Below, piece by piece: positions 1-5,236 of a stretch of 5,236 nucleotides of DNA. A model generated the notes under the pieces. It had not been told where the DNA came from. It ran no database searches and worked only from the letters and a program-made list of their open reading frames with translations. Within the stretch, counting starts at the first letter, position 1, and the number at the start of each line of letters is the position of its first letter. The stretch lies in assembly GCF_002811955.1 (NCBI RefSeq), contig NZ_NPEF01000252.1:1-5236 (forward strand). The letters run 5' to 3'. Made by a program: the position numbers and the translations under genes. Source of the stretch: Leptospira ellisii (GTDB taxonomy: Bacteria > Spirochaetota > Leptospiria > Leptospirales > Leptospiraceae).

Positions 1-1086
<1,086 letters not shown>

Positions 1087-1123
1087 TACTTGCCATATCG
1101 AAACGCGTGACGACGATCTTATC

Positions 1124-1128
1124 AGGAG
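1124..1128 (+). promoter_or_regulatory. Ribosome-binding site of purE
   Basis: AGGAG lies 7 nt before the TTG at 1136. It is the only strong Shine-Dalgarno match in the murF-purE gap, and it supports the non-ATG start. The next in-frame ATG (1160) lies inside the conserved first beta strand and would remove it. Confidence 0.75.
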
Positions 1129-1135
1129 CAAGAAT

Positions 1136-1624
1136 TTGAACGCAAAAGTCGCGATCATCATGGGAAGCCATTCCGATTGGGAAACCATGAAGGAAGCCGA
1201 AACGATTTTGAAAGAATTCGGCGTAACGGTCCATAAGGAAATCGTATCCGCGCACAGATCACCGGAACTGATGTTGGAATTCTCCAAATCCGCAAGGAAC
1301 GCGGGATACTCCGTGATCATCGCCGGCGCTGGAGGCGCAGCGCATCTTCCCGGTATGGTCGCCTCCCTTACCACCTTACCCGTGTTAGGTGTTCCGGTGC
1401 AAAGTAAGGCGCTCAACGGGATGGACAGTCTTCTTTCCATCGTTCAGATGCCGGGGGGAGTGCCCGTAGGTACGATGGCGATCGGGACCGCAGGGGCCAA
1501 AAACGCGGGTTTACTCGCGGTTCGAATTCTTTCGCTTCAGAACGTTTCCCTCGCCGACCAATTGGAACGTTACCGCGAAAAAATTCGAGACGAAGCCCTG
1601 TCCAAAAATAAGGATCTGTCGTGA
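1136..1624 (+). CDS. purE: N5-carboxyaminoimidazole ribonucleotide mutase (class I PurE)
   Basis: PurE converts N5-CAIR to CAIR in de novo purine synthesis, working directly after PurK. The 162-residue product has the usual length of a single-domain bacterial PurE. Visible family motifs are GSHSDWETM (10-18), VSAHRSP (37-43) with His40 at the catalytic histidine position, [10 protein letters not shown] (64-73), and [17 protein letters not shown] (101-117), which line the substrate phosphate and ribose pocket of the octameric enzyme. The adjacent purK supports a class I mutase acting on N5-CAIR, rather than a class II enzyme that carboxylates AIR with CO2. The start is TTG, chosen because AGGAG sits 7 nt upstream and translation begins immediately at the conserved first strand (AKVAIIMGS). 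The gene ends in TGA overlapping the purK GTG by 4 nt, so translation of the two is probably coupled. Nothing in it appears damaged. Confidence 0.97.
   Translation: MNAKVAIIMGSHSDWETMKEAETILKEFGVTVHKEIVSAHRSPELMLEFSKSARNAGYSVIIAGAGGAAHLPGMVASLTTLPVLGVPVQSKALNGMDSLLSIVQMPGGVPVGTMAIGTAGAKNAGLLAVRILSLQNVSLADQLERYREKIRDEALSKNKDLS
1609..1614 (+). promoter_or_regulatory. Ribosome-binding site of purK, inside the purE 3' end
   Basis: TAAGGA within the last purE codons lies 6 nt before the GTG at 1621. The alternative ATG at 1636 has no Shine-Dalgarno-like sequence in front of it. This decides for the GTG start and the GTGA overlap with the purE stop. Confidence 0.65.
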
Positions 1625-2757
1625 TCGCTTCCAAAATGCTTCTACCGGGATCCAGACTCGGAGTGATGGGTTCCGGACAACTTGCGAGAATGTTCTGCAT
1701 GGAAGCGGTTCAACACGGTTATGAAGTACACGTCTATTCCCCCGAAAAGAACTCTCCGGCTTCGGGCGCCGGGGCCGAGGAAACCGTCGCGGAATACGAC
1801 GATGAAAACGCTCTCCTTTCCTTTTTGGAACGAATCGACGCTCTTACATTCGAATTCGAGAATATTCCGGAAATTGCACTTTCCACGGTGGAAAAATTCT
1901 CCGAAAAACACGGTTTGATCGTTTCTCCTTCTCCGAACTGCATCCGGATCGCCCAAAACCGCTGGAGGGAAAAAAACGAATTCGCCCGGGCCGGAATTCC
2001 GACCGTTAATTTTTATCCCGTTTTCGAGGAAAAGGACAAAGAGGAAATTTTGTCGCGGACCCAATTCCCCTGTATCCTAAAGACGAATACGATGGGTTAC
2101 GACGGGAAAGGTCAGATCAAATGCAAAACCGGGGACGAACTTGCGGAAGCGCTCTCATCCTTAAAGAAACTCGATCATATCGTTGAGGAATTTTTTCCGT
2201 TTACCGAAGAGGCTTCGGTGATATTCGCACGTTTTCCGGACGGAAGAACGTCGTATTTTCATCCTTCAAAAAACGTCCATAAGAATCATATCCTGGATCT
2301 GACCTTTCACCCTGGAAATTTCTCCGAAGGCGTTCGAAATCGTCTGATCGAATACGCGCGAAAACTCGCCGAAACGATCGACTATGTGGGCGTTTTCGGA
2401 ATCGAATTTTTTCTCAAGGGAGAGGAGATCCTTTGTAACGAATTCGCACCGAGACCGCATAACTCGGGACATTTCAGTCAAAATGCGGGAACTCTTTCAC
2501 AGTTTTCTCTTCAGCTAAGAGCCCTTTGCGGTTTGCCCGTTCCGAATGCGGACGGACTTCCGACCGGGACGGTCGTGATGAAGAACATTCTCGGCGAGAA
2601 TTACGAACCCGGTTCCGCGTTTTGGAATCGTGCGTTTCAGAACCCGCACTATCACCTTCATCTCTACGGTAAAACGGAAGCGAGGAGCGGTCGCAAAATG
2701 GGGCATTGGAATTACAACGGACCGGATCCGGAGCGCGCATTTTCGGATTGGGAATGA
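1621..2757 (+). CDS. purK: N5-carboxyaminoimidazole ribonucleotide synthase (PurK), ATP-grasp
   Basis: PurK uses ATP and bicarbonate to carboxylate 5-aminoimidazole ribonucleotide to N5-CAIR, the substrate of the PurE encoded just upstream. The 378-residue product shows the full ATP-grasp layout: an N-terminal nucleotide-fold motif [11 protein letters not shown] (14-24), TFEFENIP (76-83), IAQNRWREK (110-118, family usually QDR..EK), the glycine-rich loop GYDGKGQ (159-165) after Lys154, the acidic hinge IVEEFFPF (187-194), GVFGIEFF (257-264), and the metal/ATP-binding [12 protein letters not shown] (273-284). GRKMGH (357-362) marks the C-terminal subdomain. The protein stops only 16 residues after GRKMGH, somewhat earlier than E. 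coli PurK, whose last helix reaches further. The extreme C terminus is therefore short, but the catalytic core is complete. GTG at 1621 is preferred over ATG at 1636 because of the upstream TAAGGA. It overlaps the purE stop by 4 nt, and the next gene follows after 3 nt. Confidence 0.96.
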   Translation: MIASKMLLPGSRLGVMGSGQLARMFCMEAVQHGYEVHVYSPEKNSPASGAGAEETVAEYDDENALLSFLERIDALTFEFENIPEIALSTVEKFSEKHGLIVSPSPNCIRIAQNRWREKNEFARAGIPTVNFYPVFEEKDKEEILSRTQFPCILKTNTMGYDGKGQIKCKTGDELAEALSSLKKLDHIVEEFFPFTEEASVIFARFPDGRTSYFHPSKNVHKNHILDLTFHPGNFSEGVRNRLIEYARKLAETIDYVGVFGIEFFLKGEEILCNEFAPRPHNSGHFSQNAGTLSQFSLQLRALCGLPVPNADGLPTGTVVMKNILGENYEPGSAFWNRAFQNPHYHLHLYGKTEARSGRKMGHWNYNGPDPERAFSDWE

Positions 2758-2760
2758 CGA

Positions 2761-3144
2761 ATGGAATTGGAGAAACTCATCGAACAGTGGTTAGCTGCCT
2801 GGACCTCGGAGGAGAATCGAAACCAATACAAAGTCCTTGCCGATTTTTACCATGAGAACGTCTTTTATTCGGATCCGTTTTTGACGGAAGGGGTAAAAGG
2901 TAAAACCTCCCTTTCCGCATATTTGCGTCCGCTTTTGAGAAGAAATCCGAATTGGATATGGACGGCCGAAGAGATTTTTCCGACTGCGAAAGGTTGCACG
3001 TTAAAGTGGAAAGCTCGGATCCCGATCGGCGAAACGACCCGGGAAATTTACGGCTGCGACATCGTGGAAATCGAAAGTTCTAAGCTGATACGTAACGAAG
3101 TATATTTCGACGTGTCCGTTTTTAAATCGGAAAAACCGGGTTAG
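2761..3144 (+). CDS. Small NTF2/SnoaL-like protein of unknown function
   Basis: This 127-residue protein resembles the nuclear transport factor 2 / SnoaL-like cone-shaped fold used by small ligand-binding proteins, isomerases and cyclases. Visible hallmarks are an N-terminal amphipathic helix with WLAAW (10-14), the segment LADFYHENVFYSDPF (26-40) with the typical Tyr/Asp-Pro-Phe turn, a GKTSLSAYLRPLL helix (47-59), alternating strands TLKWKARIPIG (80-90), and the end strands GCDIVEIESSKLIRNEVYFD (98-117), which match the usual G.D..E...GKI...E.Y.D ending. There is no signal peptide or membrane segment, so it should be cytoplasmic. The ATG at 2761 lies 3 nt after the purK stop, with a modest GGGA 7 nt upstream. 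It is the last gene of the plus-strand unit and is presumably expressed with purE and purK. The substrate cannot be read from the sequence: fold assignment is an inference from pattern, and a purine-related role is only suggested by position. Confidence 0.75.
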   Translation: MELEKLIEQWLAAWTSEENRNQYKVLADFYHENVFYSDPFLTEGVKGKTSLSAYLRPLLRRNPNWIWTAEEIFPTAKGCTLKWKARIPIGETTREIYGCDIVEIESSKLIRNEVYFDVSVFKSEKPG

Positions 3145-3278
3145 ACGTCGGAATACCGACATCGACCGGCACTGCGCGCGATCATAACAACCGTAGTAGC
3201 GTCCGCCGTGGATCGGGAGATTTTTAGGAGATCCTACGTTTGAATTCCGGTGTAGGATCTCCTAAAACGAAATAAAAC
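3145..3278. other. Convergent intergenic region
   Basis: This 134-bp spacer separates the stop of the plus-strand NTF2-like gene from the stop of the minus-strand ugd gene. It holds a small GTCGG/CCGAC hairpin (3147-3160) just after the first stop and the large inverted repeat at 3222-3267. I see no open frame longer than about a dozen codons and no convincing promoter. Confidence 0.8.
3222..3267. repeat. 46-bp dyad with perfect 16-bp arms; candidate bidirectional transcription end
   Basis: TTTTAGGAGATCCTAC (3222-3237) is the exact reverse complement of GTAGGATCTCCTAAAA (3252-3267). GAATTC at 3242-3247 lies at the precise centre of symmetry. Each arm is itself nearly palindromic (TAGGA-GA-TCCTA and TAGGA-TC-TCCTA). 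In plus-strand RNA the helix can extend by three G-U pairs (3238-3251, 3239-3250, 3240-3249), while in minus-strand RNA those positions are C/A mismatches. Location between convergent genes suggests a terminator for both operons. However, neither strand has a T-run after the hairpin, so it is not a classical intrinsic terminator. It may instead be a member of a dispersed intergenic palindrome family or a protein-binding dyad. Confidence 0.7.
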
Positions 3279-4589
3279 TCAAACGTTCGGCTTACCGATC
3301 GAAAAATAACGGAACCCTTCCTTTTGCATAAGCTCCGGAGAATACTGATTTCTTCCGTCGAAAATTACGTTCGATTTCAAGAGTCCCTTGATCTTTCCGA
3401 AATCGGGTTCCCTAAATTCCCTCCACTCGGTCAAAAGCAGAAGCGCGTCCGCTCCCTGCAGCGCGGCGTATGCGTCAGGGGAATATTCCACCTTACCTTC
3501 GAAATAAACCTTCGAAGTTTCCTTGGAAACCGGATCAAACGCGCGTAACTTTACGTTTTTCTCATATAATTTCAAAAGCAGCGGAATGGACGGCGCCTCC
3601 CGCATGTCGTCCGTTCCCGGTTTGAAGGACAAACCCCAGACGGCGAACGTTTTTCCGGCGAGCCCGGATTCTCCGTAGAATTTTACGATTTTCTCATAGA
3701 GTCGGATCTTCTGCGTCTCGTTGACTTCTTCCACTTTGCGTATGATCTGCAACGGAGCGCCTTCGTCCTCCGAAGTTTTGATCAGCGCACGAACGTCCTT
3801 GGGAAAACAGGAACCGCCGTATCCGATTCCCGCGTAAAGAAACTGTCTTCCGATTCGCGAATCGGTTCCCATTCCCTTACGCACGTCCTCGTAATTCGCC
3901 CCGACCGCTTCGCAGAGGTTCGCGATCTCGTTAGCGAACGAGATTTTTGTCGCGAGAAAGGCGTTGCAAGCGTATTTAGTAAGTTCTGCGGAAACGACCC
4001 CCATTCTCAAAATCGGATTTCCGTTTAATACGAAAGGCGCGTATAATTGCGCAATCAGATCACCCGCTTTCTGCGTGTCGGAACCGATCACCACGCGTTC
4101 GGGACGCATAAAGTCGTCGATGGCCGCCCCTTCCTTTAAGAATTCCGGATTGGAAACGACGTCGAATTCGGTCTTCGTTTCATTTGCGATGATCGCTTTG
4201 ACTTGAGCCGCAGTTCCGACCGGAACGGTGGATTTATCCACGATCACCTTGTATCCGTCGATGGATTTGCCGATTTCTTTGGCGACCGCAAAAACGGCGC
4301 TTAGGTCGGAGGAACCGTCCGGCAAAGTGGGAGTTCCCACTGCTATAAAAATGATGTCCGACTTTTCGACTCCTTCCTTTAAAGAAGTGGTGAATTCCAG
4401 TCGTTTTTCCTTCCAGTTATTGAGAACCAATTCGGAAAGACCCGGTTCATAGATGGGAATGATTCCTTTTTTTAAATTTGCGATTTTCGTTTCGTCCTTA
4501 TCGACGCAGATTACGTGATTTCCGTATTCCGCAAAACAGGCTCCCGCGACCAAACCGACATAACCGCTTCCAATCACACAAACTTTCAT
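3279..4589 (-). CDS. ugd: UDP-glucose 6-dehydrogenase
   Basis: This cytoplasmic enzyme oxidises UDP-glucose to UDP-glucuronate with two NAD+, providing the precursor of glucuronate, galacturonate, xylose or pentose residues in surface glycans. At 436 residues it has the usual bacterial length. The N-terminal Rossmann motif VIGSGYVGL (5-13) is followed by Asp30 for NAD ribose binding. Further motifs are GTPTLPDGSSDLS (85-97), VDKSTVPVGT (117-126), SNPEFLKEG (146-154) with Glu149, ELTKYACNAF (202-211) with Lys205 and Asn209, the active-site loop GYGGSCFPKD (256-265) with catalytic Cys261 and Asp265, GLSFKPGTDDMREAPS (319-334), FDPV (351-354) and FDGRN (410-414). All catalytic residues expected for UDP-glucose dehydrogenase are present. 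GDP-mannose or UDP-ManNAc dehydrogenase is less likely given the FLKEG and GGSCFPKD context. The ATG is fixed by the conserved N terminus, although no clear Shine-Dalgarno precedes it. It lies 48 nt downstream of a Wzt-like transporter gene on the same strand, probably in one polysaccharide operon. Confidence 0.97.
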   Translation of the reverse strand: MKVCVIGSGYVGLVAGACFAEYGNHVICVDKDETKIANLKKGIIPIYEPGLSELVLNNWKEKRLEFTTSLKEGVEKSDIIFIAVGTPTLPDGSSDLSAVFAVAKEIGKSIDGYKVIVDKSTVPVGTAAQVKAIIANETKTEFDVVSNPEFLKEGAAIDDFMRPERVVIGSDTQKAGDLIAQLYAPFVLNGNPILRMGVVSAELTKYACNAFLATKISFANEIANLCEAVGANYEDVRKGMGTDSRIGRQFLYAGIGYGGSCFPKDVRALIKTSEDEGAPLQIIRKVEEVNETQKIRLYEKIVKFYGESGLAGKTFAVWGLSFKPGTDDMREAPSIPLLLKLYEKNVKLRAFDPVSKETSKVYFEGKVEYSPDAYAALQGADALLLLTEWREFREPDFGKIKGLLKSNVIFDGRNQYSPELMQKEGFRYFSIGKPNV

Positions 4590-4637
4590 ATTGAAGACCA
4601 GAATTTCGGTCTTTCCGGACTTAGAAAGAAAAATAAA
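4590..4637 (-). promoter_or_regulatory. ugd leader with two mutually exclusive short hairpins
   Basis: This is the 48-nt spacer between the transporter stop and the ugd ATG. In plus coordinates, AAGACC (4594-4599) pairs with GGTCTT (4608-4613) around an 8-nt loop, and TCTTTC (4610-4615) pairs with GAAAGA (4624-4629), also around an 8-nt loop. The two share 4610-4613, so only one can form at a time. The first ends four bases before the ATG, where a ribosome-binding site would normally sit, and no AGGAG-like sequence is present. Function is unproven, and stems this short can occur by chance. Confidence 0.3.
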
Positions 4638-5236
4638 TCAGGATCCGCCGTCTTTTTCCGAACGACTTTGTACGGGAATCCAAGCCGCACCCTCGAATTT
4701 CGGAAGACCGAGACGTTCGAGTTCGAAGGACAAAACCCCGTCCTTCCAAAGGTAGTTCCGACCTACGTGATTGTCTCCCTCGTGTAAGGCGATTCCGAGA
4801 GAATATTTTCCCGCGGAAAAATTGAGCGGAAGAGAAAAGGAAACGTTCACCCGCTCTCCTGCCCGGACGTTTTTGAGTGAATTTCCGAGATGAAAACTGT
4901 TGGTTCCGAAAGCGCGGATTCCGCGGGCGTCGTCGATATGAAAACCGGCCGTGAGATCGGGAATATCCGTTTTGAATCGGACGCTGATCTCGATTTCGAC
5001 CGAAGCTCCGACCGGAAGAAGTTTCGGATTGATCTGCCCTTTGTGTTTCATCGAAACGGAAAGATTGTCCACCGCGGAATCGTTTTGGGTCGGAAGAACG
5101 GCTTCGCCCGAAGTTCCTGAATCCGCAATGATCTGCATATAATGTCGGAACCCCTCGACCGGATCCCCGTCGAAAACCAATCTCCCCTTTTCCAAGATCA
5201 ATACACGGGTGCAGACGGTCTTCCGAAATTCGAGGG
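4638..5236 (-). CDS. Wzt-like ABC transporter ATPase, C-terminal part with carbohydrate-binding domain (5' end outside window)
   Basis: This is the C-terminal part of the nucleotide-binding subunit of an ABC-2 polysaccharide exporter of the Wzt/TagH type, which drives export of lipid-linked O-antigen or a similar glycan across the inner membrane. The frame stays open to the window edge, so a TTG at 5201 is an internal leucine. 198 residues are visible. Residues 1-36 are the end of the ATPase domain (CTRVLILEKGRLVFDGDP at 8-25, the usual C.R...L..G.....G.P stretch just after the H-loop, which should lie about two codons beyond the edge). A short linker (37-50) leads to a beta-rich module at roughly 51-185 with VGASVEIEISVRF, IDDARGIRAFGTNSFHLG and LNFSAGKYSLGIAL. 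This matches the C-terminal substrate-binding domain of Wzt (Wzt_C type), which recognises the exported glycan. Walker motifs are outside the window. ugd follows after 48 nt, supporting a lipopolysaccharide context. Confidence 0.87.
   Translation of the reverse strand, partial: LEFRKTVCTRVLILEKGRLVFDGDPVEGFRHYMQIIADSGTSGEAVLPTQNDSAVDNLSVSMKHKGQINPKLLPVGASVEIEISVRFKTDIPDLTAGFHIDDARGIRAFGTNSFHLGNSLKNVRAGERVNVSFSLPLNFSAGKYSLGIALHEGDNHVGRNYLWKDGVLSFELERLGLPKFEGAAWIPVQSRSEKDGGS

Noticed and set aside
1090..1118. TTGCCA as a -35 element in the murF-purE gap
   Set aside because: At the proper spacing (17 bp) the sequence is ACGATC, not TATAAT-like. No promoter can be supported.
1642..2064. 140-codon minus-strand frame opposite purK
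   Set aside because: It lies antisense inside a well-conserved gene, its translation is rich in Arg/Phe without recognisable motifs, and it has no plausible context. It is a shadow of the real frame.
3147..3160. GTCGG-AATA-CCGAC hairpin just after the NTF2-like stop as a terminator
   Set aside because: Only 5 bp, and no T-run follows it. Alone it is too weak to call, and the stronger dyad is 60 bp downstream.
3222..3267. Calling the dyad a classical rho-independent terminator
   Set aside because: The T-run is at the 5' side of the stem and the A-run at the 3' side on both strands, the opposite of the usual layout. It is therefore listed as a repeat with possible terminator function.
4515..5142. 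Plus-strand frames opposite ugd and the Wzt-like gene
   Set aside because: They are antisense to clear protein-coding sequence with conserved motifs, and none has recognisable similarity.
5199..5201. TTG as the start of the right-hand minus-strand gene
   Set aside because: The frame continues to the window edge with ATPase-like residues (FRKTVCTRV) before it, so this codon is an internal leucine of a truncated gene.

Overview
The window looks like a stretch of spirochaete chromosome, most likely Leptospira. That assignment rests on how the encoded proteins read to me and on a palindrome style I remember from Leptospira intergenic regions, not on a search. GC content judged by eye is near one half, which would fit only the higher-GC Leptospira branches, so genus is moderate confidence and species is not assigned. 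There are six protein-coding genes, two of them cut by the window edges. I see no RNA genes, insertion sequences, CRISPR arrays, phage genes or origins.

Left half, plus strand (1-3144): the 3' part of murF (peptidoglycan precursor synthesis), purE and purK (the two-step route from AIR to CAIR in purine synthesis), then a small NTF2/SnoaL-like gene of unknown role. purE has a TTG start behind a good ribosome-binding site. purK starts with GTG inside the purE stop (4-nt overlap). The NTF2-like gene starts 3 nt after the purK stop. The spacing (49 nt, -4 nt, 3 nt) indicates one transcription unit. Its promoter would lie left of the window.

Middle (3145-3278): a 134-bp convergent intergenic region. 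It carries a perfect 16-bp inverted repeat with a self-complementary GAATTC at its exact centre. This is the natural place for transcription from both sides to end, although neither strand has a classical T-tract.

Right half, minus strand (3279-5236): in transcription order, the C-terminal part of a Wzt-type ABC transporter ATPase with a fused carbohydrate-binding domain, a 48-nt gap, then a complete UDP-glucose 6-dehydrogenase gene (ugd). Together they suggest the end of a lipopolysaccharide/O-antigen locus: ugd supplies UDP-glucuronate and the ABC transporter exports a finished glycan.

The window is mostly ordinary housekeeping and surface-polysaccharide biology, and I do not see evidence for a new system. 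The points most worth a second look are the strand-asymmetric dyad at 3222-3267, the uncharacterised NTF2-like gene locked into the purEK operon, and the leader before ugd, which lacks a Shine-Dalgarno sequence and can form two mutually exclusive hairpins.
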